A stretch of DNA of 64,000 nucleotides from Pseudomonas cuatrocienegasensis (GTDB lineage Bacteria; Pseudomonadota; Gammaproteobacteria; Pseudomonadales; Pseudomonadaceae): positions 124,001 through 188,000 of the forward strand of contig NZ_FOFP01000003.1 of NCBI RefSeq assembly GCF_900110925.1, in the 5' to 3' direction. Shown here one piece after another: positions 31,210 to 39,077 of this stretch. The position numbers and the translations under genes are program-made. Under the pieces are notes generated by a model, which saw nothing but the letters and a program-made list of their open reading frames with translations, did not search any database and was not told the origin of the DNA. Within the stretch, counting starts at the first letter, position 1. Every line of letters starts with the position of its first letter.

Positions 31210-31234
31210 TGCCCGCACAATCAGGAGCTTCTAC

Positions 31235-31675
31235 ATGAGCACCGCGACCGCTAAACCGCTGCGCCTGTTGCTCGGCTTCGACTACGGCACCAAACAGATC
31301 GGTGTCGCCGTCGGCCAGGTGATCACCGGTCAGGCGCGCGAACTGTGCATCCTCAAGGCGCAAAATGGCGTGCCCGACTGGCAGAAAGTCGAAGCCCTGC
31401 TCAAGGAGTGGCAGCCGGACGCCATCGTCGTTGGCCTGCCGCTGAATATGGACGGCACAAAAAGCGAGATGAGCGAGCGCGCCGAGAAATTCGCTCGGCG
31501 CCTCAACGGCCGCTTCAACCTGCCCGTGCACACCCACGACGAACGCCTGACCACCTATGAAGCCAAGGGCCAGCGCCTGCAGCAAGGGCAGAACAGCGGC
31601 TACCGCGAACGCCCGGTCGATGCCCTGGCCGCCGCCCTGTTGCTGGAAGGCTGGCTCAACGATCATCCGCACTAG
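31235..31675 (+). CDS. ruvX: Pre-16S rRNA nuclease / Holliday junction resolvase-like RuvX (YqgF)
   Basis: The protein is 146 aa with an RNase H-like fold: the first catalytic Asp in LLGFDYGTKQIGVAVGQ, VVGLPLNMDGTKSEMSERA, and the later acidic residues in HDERLTTYEA and RPVDALAAALLLEGWL. E. coli YqgF helps mature the 16S rRNA 5' end. The start is MSTATAKPL after an AGGAG. In P. aeruginosa pyrR-pyrB-pyrC follow; here a repeat and a thioesterase gene on the opposite strand follow instead. Confidence 0.93.
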   Translation: MSTATAKPLRLLLGFDYGTKQIGVAVGQVITGQARELCILKAQNGVPDWQKVEALLKEWQPDAIVVGLPLNMDGTKSEMSERAEKFARRLNGRFNLPVHTHDERLTTYEAKGQRLQQGQNSGYRERPVDALAAALLLEGWLNDHPH

Positions 31676-31677
31676 CC

Positions 31678-31724
31678 TTTATTCGCGATGGCAGCGCGAA
31701 TTTCGCGAATAAATCGCGCCTACA
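31678..31724. repeat. TTTATTCGCGA-type palindromic repeat after ruvX
   Basis: TTTATTCGCGA and TTCGCGAATAAA are inverted arms around GCAGCGCG, followed by a CGCGCCTAC end like that of the palindrome at 60389-60414. It lies between the convergent ruvX and thioesterase genes. Confidence 0.6.
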
Positions 31725-31759
31725 TGGATGCAACAGCTAGCTCAGGCATAGCCTTTTCA

Positions 31760-32203
31760 CTATTCCACCTCAACCACCTGCAAAGGCTCGAGCGCTGCGC
31801 GCAACAGCGCCGGGATCGGTACGGGTCGGTTGCTCTGGCGATCGACGAAGACATGCACGAAACGCCCTGCCGCGCAGGCCTGCTCCTCTGCCGCCTTGAA
31901 CACCGCTAATTCGTATTGCACCGAACTGTTACCCAGCTTGCCGACACGCAGACCGACCTCGATCCGCTCGGGAAAGGCGATGGAGGCGAAGTAGTCACAA
32001 CTGGAGCTGACCACGAAGCCCACCACCGCGCCCTCGTGGATATCCAGGCCACCGACCTCGATCAGGTAGGCGTTCACCGCACTGTCGAAATAGCTGTAGT
32101 AAGTGACGTTGTTGACGTGGCCGTAGACATCGTTGTCATGCCAGCGCGTGGTGATCGGCTGGAAGTGGCGGTAGTCGCTACGCAAGTGTTGGGGTTGGCT
32201 CAT
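31760..32203 (-). CDS. Hotdog-fold acyl-CoA thioesterase (YbgC/4HBT type)
   Basis: The protein is 147 aa from [11 protein letters not shown]. The pattern [25 protein letters not shown], split around the catalytic Asp ([12 protein letters not shown]), is that of 4-hydroxybenzoyl-CoA-type thioesterases, which hydrolyse acyl-CoA. It lies downstream of an alcohol dehydrogenase gene in the same direction, separated by a 23-bp inverted repeat, so it may be the last member of the acyl-CoA module or a separate unit. Confidence 0.85.
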   Translation of the reverse strand: MSQPQHLRSDYRHFQPITTRWHDNDVYGHVNNVTYYSYFDSAVNAYLIEVGGLDIHEGAVVGFVVSSSCDYFASIAFPERIEVGLRVGKLGNSSVQYELAVFKAAEEQACAAGRFVHVFVDRQSNRPVPIPALLRAALEPLQVVEVE

Positions 32204-32223
32204 GCAGGGTCCTTGGGTTGGCA

Positions 32224-32282
32224 TCGCGGCTAAAGCCCCTCCCACATATCTGGGGCCTTTGTGGGAGGGGCTTTAGCCGCGA
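32224..32282. repeat. 23-bp perfect inverted repeat
   Basis: Arms beginning TCGCGGCTAAAGCCCCTCCC (32224-32246) and ending GGGAGGGGCTTTAGCCGCGA (32260-32282) are exact complements around a 13-base loop. It sits seven bases after the Fe-alcohol dehydrogenase stop, in transcription order, and ahead of the thioesterase gene. There is no T run. The GGCTAAAGCCCCTCCCAC sequence type is a common dispersed repeat in Pseudomonas; the RNA could form a very stable 3' hairpin. Confidence 0.8.
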
Positions 32283-32288
32283 CCGTAT

Positions 32289-33452
32289 TCAATAGGCGGC
32301 CTGGTAAATAGCCAGCGCCTGCTGCTCGTTGATCGTGCGCGGATTATTCACCAGCAGACGCTGCTGCAGCATGGCGTCGGCCGCCAGGGTCGGCAACATC
32401 GCCTCACTCACCCCGGCATCGCGCAGGCGCGTGGGCAGGCCGCTGCGCACGCTGAAATCGGCCAATGCCTGCAAAAACTGCTCGGTGCGTTCCAACTCGC
32501 TACCGGCACACAGCGAGTCGCCCAGCACCAGCGGCGCCAACTCGGCATACAGCGGCGCGGCCACCGAAGCGTTGAAGCCCAACACATGGGGCAGCACCAG
32601 GGCGTTGCTCAGCCCATGGGGAATATGGAAATGCCCACCCAGCGGGTAGGCCAGCGCATGCACCGCGGCCACAGGTGCATTGGCGAACGCCTGGCCGGCC
32701 AGGCAGGCGCCGAGCAGCATGGCCTGGCGTGCCTCACGGTTGCCGCCGTTGTGCACGGCTTCGTCGAGATTGGCCGCCAGCAGGCGCAGCGCTTCGCGCG
32801 CCAGCAGGTCGGACAGCGGGTTCTTTTTCAGCGCACTGGTGTAGGCCTCGATGGCATGGACCATGGCGTCGATGCCGGTGGCCGCAGTGACTGCGGGTGG
32901 CAGGCCGAGGGTCAGGTCGGCGTCGAGCAGGGCCAGGTCCGGCAGCAGCAGCGGCGAGACCACGCCCATCTTGGTCGTTTCGCCGGTGGTGATGATGGCA
33001 ATCGGCGTCACCTCCGAGCCGGTGCCCGCGGTGGTCGGCACCTGGATCAGCGGCAAGCGCCGCCCGCGCGCATTGCCCACGCCATAGGTCTCGCTCAACG
33101 TCTGCTTGCACTGCGGATGAGCCAGCAGCGCCACCAGCTTGGCCACGTCCATCGAGCTGCCGCCGCCAAAGCCAACTACCAGTTCGGCGCCCAGGGCACG
33201 GGCCTGCTCAACGGCCGCCAGGACAATAGCCTCGGGTGGGTCGGCCAGCACCTGATCGAACACCTCAACGCCGATGCCGGCAGCAGCAAAGCCTGGCAGC
33301 AGCGGCGCGAGCAAGCCGAGGCGAGTAATGCCGGGGTCGGTAACGATCAACACGCGCTGCGCACCGCGCTCACGGCATAACTCGGCTAGACGCAGGCTGG
33401 CGCCAGACTCGCAGAGGATCTGCGCGGTGGTGGCAAAGCTGAAGGGATGCAT
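32289..33452 (-). CDS. Iron-containing alcohol dehydrogenase (group III)
   Basis: The protein is 387 aa and oxidises or reduces an alcohol/aldehyde pair with NAD(P). It has the N-terminal nucleotide-binding GGGS at 97-100 (VGFGGGSSMDVAK), PTTAGTGSEVTP, and the metal ligands Asp195 and His199 (GIDAMVHAIEAY), His265 (AAVHALAYPLGG) and His279 (HIPHGLSNA). All four ligands are in place, so it should be active. The substrate is not evident. It lies downstream of acyl-CoA dehydrogenase and hydroxyacyl-CoA dehydrogenase genes on the same strand. Confidence 0.92.
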   Translation of the reverse strand: MHPFSFATTAQILCESGASLRLAELCRERGAQRVLIVTDPGITRLGLLAPLLPGFAAAGIGVEVFDQVLADPPEAIVLAAVEQARALGAELVVGFGGGSSMDVAKLVALLAHPQCKQTLSETYGVGNARGRRLPLIQVPTTAGTGSEVTPIAIITTGETTKMGVVSPLLLPDLALLDADLTLGLPPAVTAATGIDAMVHAIEAYTSALKKNPLSDLLAREALRLLAANLDEAVHNGGNREARQAMLLGACLAGQAFANAPVAAVHALAYPLGGHFHIPHGLSNALVLPHVLGFNASVAAPLYAELAPLVLGDSLCAGSELERTEQFLQALADFSVRSGLPTRLRDAGVSEAMLPTLAADAMLQQRLLVNNPRTINEQQALAIYQAAY

Positions 33453-33483
33453 GCAGTGCTCCTCTTGTTGTTTGGCATAATTC

Positions 33484-33535
33484 GGTGCGCACAGCGCACC
33501 CTACAGGGTTATGCGCAGGGTGCGCTGTGCGCACC
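33484..33535. repeat. Head-to-head pair of the GGTGCGCAC repeat
   Basis: GGTGCGCACAGCGCACCCTA (33484-33503) and AGGGTGCGCTGTGCGCACC (33517-33535) are inverted copies separated by a short spacer. The pair lies between the acyl-CoA dehydrogenase and alcohol dehydrogenase genes and could fold into a long hairpin in a shared transcript. Confidence 0.65.
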
Positions 33536-33547
33536 AATGGCCCGCGG

Positions 33548-35338
33548 CTAAAACGCGAAACTCCCTTCCGGCATTGCCATCAGGCAATCCGCCCCGCCCA
33601 GCAGTGCTTCGCGGTGACCACTGGCACGCGGTAGCACACGGCGTAGGTAGAAATCGGCGCTCTGCAGCTTGGCCTGGTAGAACCCCGCCTCAGCACTGCC
33701 CGCCTCCAGCGCATCCTGCGCCCGTGCGGCAGCCTGCAGCCAAAAGCCGGCGAGCAGCACATAGGCCGAGTACTGCAGAAAGTCCACCGAGGTGGCACCG
33801 ATCTCCTGCGGGTCGCGCTGGCACACACTCAGCACCTCGGCACTCAGCTCGCGCCACTCACCCAGACGGCTCTGTACCACGGCCGCCATCTGCGCCAGTG
33901 TCGGGCGTGTGGCCTGGGCATCGCACAGCTCACTGAGCTCGGCCTGCAGCGCCGACAACTCGGCGCCGCCATCACCCAGTACCTTGCGACGAATATAGTC
34001 CAGCGCCTGGATGCCGTTAGTACCCTCGTAGAGCTGGGTGATGCGGCTGTCGCGCATCAGTTGCTCCATGCCCCACTCGCGGATAAAACCGTGGCCGCCG
34101 TAGACCTGTACGCCATGGCTGGCCACTTCCTGGCCCATGTCGGTGAAGAACGCCTTGACGATCGGGATCAGCAGCGCCGCGCGCTTGCCGGCCGCCTTGC
34201 GCGCCTCAGTCGTCTCGGCGCCGTGCTCCAGATCGAGCTGGCGCGCAGTGTAGGCGGCGAGCATGCGGCAGCCTTCGGCCAGGGTCTTCTGGGTCAACAG
34301 CATGCGCCGCACGTCCGGGTGCACGATAATCGGATCAGCCGCCTTGTCCGGCGCCTGCACCCCGGCCAGGCCCCGTGACTGCAGGCGCTCACGGGCATAG
34401 CGCAGCGCGCCCTGGAAGGCCGCCTCGGCGATACCGAGGCCCTGCAGACCAACCTGAAAGCGCGCGTCGTTCATCATGGTGAACATGCAGGCCAGGCCCT
34501 GGTTGGCCTCGCCCACCAGCCAGGCGCTGGCTCCGTCGAAGTTCATCACGCAGGTGGCGGCGCCTTTGATGCCCATTTTGTGTTCGAGGGCGCCACAGCT
34601 CAGCGTATTGCGCACGCCCAGGCCGCCGTCGGCGCTAACGATAAACTTCGGCACCAGCAGCAGCGAGATGCCCTTCACCCCGGCCGGCGCATCCGGCAGG
34701 CGCGCCAGCACCAGATGGATGATGTTCTCGGACAAGTCCTGCTCACCGCCGCTGATAAAGATCTTGCTGCCCGTGACCTTGAAGCTGCCGTCCGCCTGCG
34801 GCTCGGCGCGGGTGCGCAACAGGGCCAGGTCGGTGCCGGCCTGGGGTTCGGTCAGGCACATGGTGCCGGCCCACTGGCCACTGACCAGTTTCGCCAGGTA
34901 GCTCTGCTTGAGCGTGTCGCTGCCGTGCTTGTGCAACGCCAGCACGGCGCCTTCGGTCAGCCCGGAGTACACGCGGAAGGACAGCGATGCGCCCATCAGC
35001 ATCTCGTGGAAGGCAAAGGCCACCAACTGCGGGAAGCCCTGGCCGCCAAACGCCACCGGCCCGGTCATGCTCGCCCAGCCGTTGTCCACGTATTGCCGAT
35101 AGGCGTCGGCAAACCCCGTTGGCGTCCTGACCTGGCCGTCCTGCAGTTGGCAGCCCTGCTCATCGCTGTTGCGATTGAGCGGGGCGATCTCGCCGGCTGC
35201 AAAGGCCGCGGCCTCCTCCAGCACACCGTCGATCAGTTCGCGGTCCAGGCCATTGCCTAAACGCTCGCAGTGAGCGGTGGCATCGAACAGTTCGTGCAAC
35301 ACAAAACGCATATCACGCAGCGGCGCCTGGTAGCTCAT
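33548..35338 (-). CDS. Acyl-CoA dehydrogenase, long form with C-terminal extension
   Basis: The protein is 596 aa, the ~600-residue type with an extra C-terminal domain (compare DmdC/FadE5-like enzymes) rather than the usual ~380. Visible blocks are the N-terminal helical region (WASMTGPVAFGGQGFPQLV), FAD/substrate loop CLTEPQAGTDLALLRTRA and SKIFISGGEQDLSENIIHLV, and the catalytic Glu region RITQLYEGTNGIQALDYIRR. It introduces the alpha,beta double bond of an acyl-CoA and passes electrons to ETF. The start overlaps the stop of the hydroxyacyl-CoA dehydrogenase gene (ATGA), so they are one operon. Confidence 0.92.
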   Translation of the reverse strand: MSYQAPLRDMRFVLHELFDATAHCERLGNGLDRELIDGVLEEAAAFAAGEIAPLNRNSDEQGCQLQDGQVRTPTGFADAYRQYVDNGWASMTGPVAFGGQGFPQLVAFAFHEMLMGASLSFRVYSGLTEGAVLALHKHGSDTLKQSYLAKLVSGQWAGTMCLTEPQAGTDLALLRTRAEPQADGSFKVTGSKIFISGGEQDLSENIIHLVLARLPDAPAGVKGISLLLVPKFIVSADGGLGVRNTLSCGALEHKMGIKGAATCVMNFDGASAWLVGEANQGLACMFTMMNDARFQVGLQGLGIAEAAFQGALRYARERLQSRGLAGVQAPDKAADPIIVHPDVRRMLLTQKTLAEGCRMLAAYTARQLDLEHGAETTEARKAAGKRAALLIPIVKAFFTDMGQEVASHGVQVYGGHGFIREWGMEQLMRDSRITQLYEGTNGIQALDYIRRKVLGDGGAELSALQAELSELCDAQATRPTLAQMAAVVQSRLGEWRELSAEVLSVCQRDPQEIGATSVDFLQYSAYVLLAGFWLQAAARAQDALEAGSAEAGFYQAKLQSADFYLRRVLPRASGHREALLGGADCLMAMPEGSFAF

Positions 35339-36576
35339 GCCCGGCCCTCCTGCACGTCGGCGAATCGTTTGCCAGCCGCTGCCAGGCGATCGATAAGCTC
35401 TGCTGGCTGCCAGTGGCTGCCCAAGCGCTCGCGCAGGTGCAGCAGGCGCTGGCGGATGGCGCCAACACCCTCGCCGTCAGCCCAGGCCATCGGCCCGCCA
35501 CGCTCGGCGGGAAAACCGTAACCGTTGAGGTAGACCAGATCGATGTCGTGGCTGTTGGCGGCGATCTGCTCTTCAAGAATCTTCGCGCCCTCGTTGACCA
35601 GCGCCAGCAGGCAGCGCTCGAGGATTTCCTCGCGGCCGATCTCTCGGCGGACGAAGCCCAGGCGCTCGGACTCGGCCAGCACCAGGGCGTCTACCTCGGG
35701 GTCATGCTCGGCCTGGCGGCTGCCGGGGGCATACAGGTAGTAGCCCTTGCCGCTCTTCTGGCCAAAGCGGCCCTGCTCGCACAGGCGGTTGTCCACCTGC
35801 ACGGCCACATCGTCCTGGCCCTGCCCAGCCAGCTCGCGGGCGCGCCATTCGAGGTCGATACCGACCACGTCGTACATACGGAACGGCCCCATGGCAAAGC
35901 CGAAGCCCTGCAGCGCGGCGTCGACCTGATGCGCCCAGGCACCTTCGAGCAGCAGCATGCGCGCCTCGCGCACATAGGTGTGCAGCATGCGGTTGCCGAT
36001 AAAGCCATGGCAGTTGCCAGCCACCACCGCCACCTTGCCCATGCGCACGCCCAGCTCCTGGGCGGCCTCCAGCACCGCCGGGGCAGCCTTGGCGCCGCGC
36101 ACGATCTCCAGCAGTTTCATGATGTGCGCCGGACTGAAGAAATGCAGGCCCAGCACCGCCTCAGGACGCGAGGTGACGGCGGCGATGGCGTCGATATCCA
36201 GCGCCGAGGTGTTGCTGGCGAGGATCGCGCCGGGCTTTATCAGCCCATCCAGCTCACGAAAGATCTGCTGCTTGAGGGCGAGGTTCTCGTACACCGCCTC
36301 GATCACCAGGTCGGCCTCGGCCAGCGCCGGGTAACCGTCCGCCGCCTCGACTCGAGCCCGCCGCGCCGCCGCCTCGGCCGCATCGATACGACCCTTGGCG
36401 ACATTCTGCGCCCAGGTCTGCTCGGCCATCTCGAGGCCTGCTTCGACCATCTGCGGGTTGTTATCCAGCCAGAGCACGCGCAGGCCGGCGTTGGCCAGGC
36501 TGATGACGATGCCGCGGCCCATGGTGCCGGCGCCGATGACGGCGGCGCAGCGAAGCGGCGAGACGATGTTGTTCAT
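35335..36576 (-). CDS. 3-hydroxyacyl-CoA dehydrogenase without hydratase domain
   Basis: The protein is 413 aa. The N-terminal Rossmann domain has GAGTMGRG at 15-22, the catalytic His145 in LGLHFFSPAHIMKLLEIV, and the NAD/substrate SNTSALDIDAIA. It is followed by one 3HCDH C-terminal domain (FIGNRMLHTYVREARMLLLE) and a second, shorter one near the end (DLVYLNGYGFPAERGGPMAW). This matches the C-terminal half of FadB/FadJ multifunctional proteins with the enoyl-CoA hydratase half missing. It oxidises 3-hydroxyacyl-CoA to 3-ketoacyl-CoA. It is the first gene of the module, with a GAGGAAC site, and is divergent from the LysR gene. Confidence 0.92.
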   Translation of the reverse strand: MNNIVSPLRCAAVIGAGTMGRGIVISLANAGLRVLWLDNNPQMVEAGLEMAEQTWAQNVAKGRIDAAEAAARRARVEAADGYPALAEADLVIEAVYENLALKQQIFRELDGLIKPGAILASNTSALDIDAIAAVTSRPEAVLGLHFFSPAHIMKLLEIVRGAKAAPAVLEAAQELGVRMGKVAVVAGNCHGFIGNRMLHTYVREARMLLLEGAWAHQVDAALQGFGFAMGPFRMYDVVGIDLEWRARELAGQGQDDVAVQVDNRLCEQGRFGQKSGKGYYLYAPGSRQAEHDPEVDALVLAESERLGFVRREIGREEILERCLLALVNEGAKILEEQIAANSHDIDLVYLNGYGFPAERGGPMAWADGEGVGAIRQRLLHLRERLGSHWQPAELIDRLAAAGKRFADVQEGRA

Positions 36577-36674
36577 TGTTGTTCCTCTCGTGCACGAACA
36601 GAAAAGTTTGGGTCACGATAAGCAAGCGACTACTATTTTTGAAATTTAGTCTTGTGATACGACATATTCAGCCT

Positions 36675-37571
36675 ATGAATTTCTCCAACTTCGACCTCAA
36701 CCTGCTGCGCGTACTCGATGCCCTGCTGCGTGAGCAGAACGTCTCGCGCGCGGCCGAACGCCTGGCGCTGAGCCAGCCGGCGGTGAGCAATGCGCTCAAT
36801 CGCTTGCGCCAACTGCTCGATGACCCGTTGTTGGTGCGCGTCGGCCGGCGTATGCAGCCCACCCCGCGCGCGTTGGCCCTGGAGGCGCCAATCCGCAACG
36901 CATTACGCCAGTTGCAACAGAGCCTCAGTGCGGGAGAGGTGTTCGAGCCCGGCGAGAGCCGCCAGCGCTTTAGCATCGCCGTCACCGACTACGTTGAGCT
37001 GGTGTGCATGCCGCGCTTGCTTGAGCGCCTGAGCAGGCGCGCGCCAGGGATCGGCATTGATATTCGCCACCTCAGCCCAGGCCTGCCAATGGATGCCCTG
37101 GACAAGGGCGAGTTGGATCTGGTGCTGGGCCGCTTCGATGAAATCCCTGCACGCTTCGCCCGCCAGCATTGGATGAGCGAAACCCTCAAGCTGGCGCTGC
37201 GTCGCGAGCATCCACAGTTGCAGGCACAGCCGGACCTGGCGGCCTTCCTGCGCCTGCGTCATCTGTGGGTACACGGCGGCCAGACCCGCGGCATGGTCGA
37301 CCAGTGGCTGGGGGAACAGGGGTTGTCGCGGCAGATTCTCTACACCACACCAAACTACTTGCAGGCGGCCCATATAGTTGCCGGCAGCGAACTGGCGGCG
37401 GTGCTACCCACCGCCCTGGCCAACCACTTCGCCGCGCTACTGCCACTGCAATTGTTCGACCTGCCCTTTGCCCTAGGCCCGTTTCACCTGGAAATCGTCA
37501 GCCTGGCCCAGCGCGGACGCGATGCAGCGCTGCAGTGGCTGATCGAAGAGATAGTGGCGGTGGCTGGATAG
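36675..37571 (+). CDS. LysR-family transcriptional regulator
   Basis: The protein is 298 aa with an N-terminal winged helix-turn-helix (FDLNLLRVLDALLREQNVSR, AAERLALSQPAVSNALNRLR, LVRVGRRMQPTPRA) and a C-terminal two-lobe effector domain. Frames upstream of 36675 are open but unlikely; MNFSNFDLNLL is typical. It is divergent from the 3-hydroxyacyl-CoA dehydrogenase gene across a 98-base A/T-rich gap, the classic arrangement for a LysR protein that controls its neighbour. The inducer is unknown, possibly an acyl-CoA or its precursor. Confidence 0.93.
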   Translation: MNFSNFDLNLLRVLDALLREQNVSRAAERLALSQPAVSNALNRLRQLLDDPLLVRVGRRMQPTPRALALEAPIRNALRQLQQSLSAGEVFEPGESRQRFSIAVTDYVELVCMPRLLERLSRRAPGIGIDIRHLSPGLPMDALDKGELDLVLGRFDEIPARFARQHWMSETLKLALRREHPQLQAQPDLAAFLRLRHLWVHGGQTRGMVDQWLGEQGLSRQILYTTPNYLQAAHIVAGSELAAVLPTALANHFAALLPLQLFDLPFALGPFHLEIVSLAQRGRDAALQWLIEEIVAVAG

Positions 37572-37600
37572 GGTCGTGACACGAATCAAATGTCGCTCTC

Positions 37601-37625
37601 TGTAGGAGCGAATTTATTCGCGATA
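37601..37625. repeat. Single arm of the TGTAGGAGCGAATTTATTCG repeat
   Basis: TGTAGGAGCGAATTTATTCG followed by CGATA is identical over 20 bases to the left arm at 15206. No matching right arm is seen before 37724, so this is a solo copy or a decayed pair. The gap 37572-37724 otherwise shows nothing. Confidence 0.6.
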
Positions 37626-37724
37626 ATCCTTGAAGGCGCTGAAAGCATCGCTGCTAAAGCAGAACGCCGCCCGGCCCCACCCATGCAGTTCTGAATTTAC
37701 CGACATTTGATTTTTGTCGTGACA

Positions 37725-38213
37725 CTAGCGCCCGTGGGCCTGAGCCCCGAGGGCGGCGGCCTCGACTCGTACAAAAGTCGAGTCACCGCAGGCAGTCATA
37801 ACGCCGCCGGCGTACAACTCGCAGATCACCCGGCTTTTGCGCGCGACCTCGCCTTCTACCCAGGCCCGCAGTTGCAGCGGCACACCCATGGGCGTCGGTT
37901 TGATAAAGCGGATGCCCAGGTGCCCGGTAACGCACTCAATGCGCGGCAGGCTCTCAAGCCCGCGCTGTTCGGCGCGGTAGTGAAAGGCCATGGCAGTCCA
38001 GTTGGAATGGCAGTCGACCAGCATGGCGATCAGGCCGCCATAAACCAGCTCGGGCCAGCCGCAGTAGCGGGCGTCCGGCTGGTACTCGGAAATGACATGG
38101 GCCTGTTCGGCATCCCAGTGGCTTTTCAGGTGCAGGCCGTGGGGGTTGCTGCTGCCACAGCCGTAGCAGACCCCGTCTGGCGCGGCCTGGTCCTGCAGAG
38201 AAAGGTCGGTCAT
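37725..38213 (-). CDS. PaaI-like hotdog thioesterase with N-terminal CxGC motif
   Basis: The protein is 162 aa from MTDLSLQDQ. The N-terminus has CYGCGSSNPHGLHL, a segment found in a subgroup of PaaI/YiiD-like hotdog proteins, then WPELVYGGLIAMLVDCHSNW with the catalytic-site Asp, GHLGIRFIKPTPMGVPL and a beta-strand end. It probably hydrolyses a small acyl-CoA. It stands alone between repeats. It is a different family branch from the thioesterases at 31760 and 59994. Confidence 0.8.
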   Translation of the reverse strand: MTDLSLQDQAAPDGVCYGCGSSNPHGLHLKSHWDAEQAHVISEYQPDARYCGWPELVYGGLIAMLVDCHSNWTAMAFHYRAEQRGLESLPRIECVTGHLGIRFIKPTPMGVPLQLRAWVEGEVARKSRVICELYAGGVMTACGDSTFVRVEAAALGAQAHGR

Positions 38214-38345
38214 CAGGCATAGTCCAAAGAGTGGTCCCACCGAGTCTGCCACAATGGCTGCGCTCGGCGGGACTAGCAACTCCCGTAGAAGCGTCGCCCC
38301 GGCGCGAGCGTTTGGACTTTCCTGCGGTATCGCTGGATGGCCACT

Positions 38346-38370
38346 ATTCGCCGCGAGGCGCGGCTCCTAC
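38346..38370. repeat. ATTCGCCGCGxGGCGCGGCTCCTAC repeat arm
   Basis: A 25-base arm (ATTCGCCGCG, then A, then GGCGCGGCTCCTAC) that recurs with one difference at 45661-45685. It is followed by the GAGAAGCATC/AAAAGCATC flank common to both sites. Confidence 0.6.
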
Positions 38371-38396
38371 GAGAAGCATCAATGCCGCACCTAGGC

Positions 38397-38412
38397 GTCT
38401 GTTGACGTTTCG
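38397..38412. repeat. GTCTGTTGACGTTTCG repeat, copy 1
   Basis: A 16-base exact match to 63328-63343, each time followed within a few bases by TCGCAA and CGCGG/CGCGTTG. Both lie in gaps between genes. Confidence 0.5.
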
Positions 38413-38472
38413 TTCGCAACAACGCGGCTGACGACGAAAACGCTAACAGCCCCTAATCACAGCGAAGCAGGC

Positions 38473-38898
38473 TCACTCCTTGCCGAGGGCCTCCTGGCGG
38501 GCGAGAAACTCCTCCTGTAACAGAGCATCCTTGACCTGCTCAGGCGACTCTTCGAGCAGCGGATCGTTCAGCTCACCGGCGGACAGCACCTTGGCGTCGA
38601 GTTTACCCATCAGGTGCTCAAGGGCGTGGCGCATCTTCTCAGCGGCACCGTCCACCGCCTGGTCGAGTGAGGCCGCCTTATGGGTTACCGACAGCGGCTG
38701 ATGCCCTTTGGGCCGCGCTTCGATCTGGCAACGCTTGTCGTCGTCTCCGGCCTTGGCGCCGTTCTCGTCGCTGACATGCACTTCAACACGGGTCAGCAAA
38801 TCATCGAAACGCTCCAGGCGCTCGCCGACGCTAGCCTCGATCCAGGCCTGAAGACGGGCGCTGCCCTCGATGTGGTTGCTGTTGACGTGAATCTGCAT
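38473..38898 (-). CDS. HPF/RaiA-family ribosome-associated protein
   Basis: The protein is 141 aa from MQIHVNSNHIEGSARLQAWI. The N-terminal ~100 residues match the beta-alpha-beta-beta-beta-alpha fold of hibernation factors: ASVGERLERFDDLLTRVEVH, CQIEARPKGHQPLSVTHKA, and the helix LDQAVDGAAEKMRHALEHLM. The tail (DPLLEESPEQVKDALLQEEF) is acidic and unlike long-form HPF. It is not next to rpoN, where the main pseudomonad hpf gene lies, so it is probably a second family member. It may bind the 30S subunit under stress. Confidence 0.8.
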   Translation of the reverse strand: MQIHVNSNHIEGSARLQAWIEASVGERLERFDDLLTRVEVHVSDENGAKAGDDDKRCQIEARPKGHQPLSVTHKAASLDQAVDGAAEKMRHALEHLMGKLDAKVLSAGELNDPLLEESPEQVKDALLQEEFLARQEALGKE

Positions 38899-39077
38899 GG
38901 TATTCCTCACTTGCATAGGGTGTAGTCATTCGAGGCGCCAATACGCGGGAGGTTCAGCATGTCCTGTGATTCAACGCCAATCACAGCATCCGCGGACGCC
39001 AGCGGTGCTTGCGCGTTACCCAGCCTCGACATACCGCGCAGCTTTGCGCCAGAGCGCTGAGCCAGTAAGCTGCGCCC

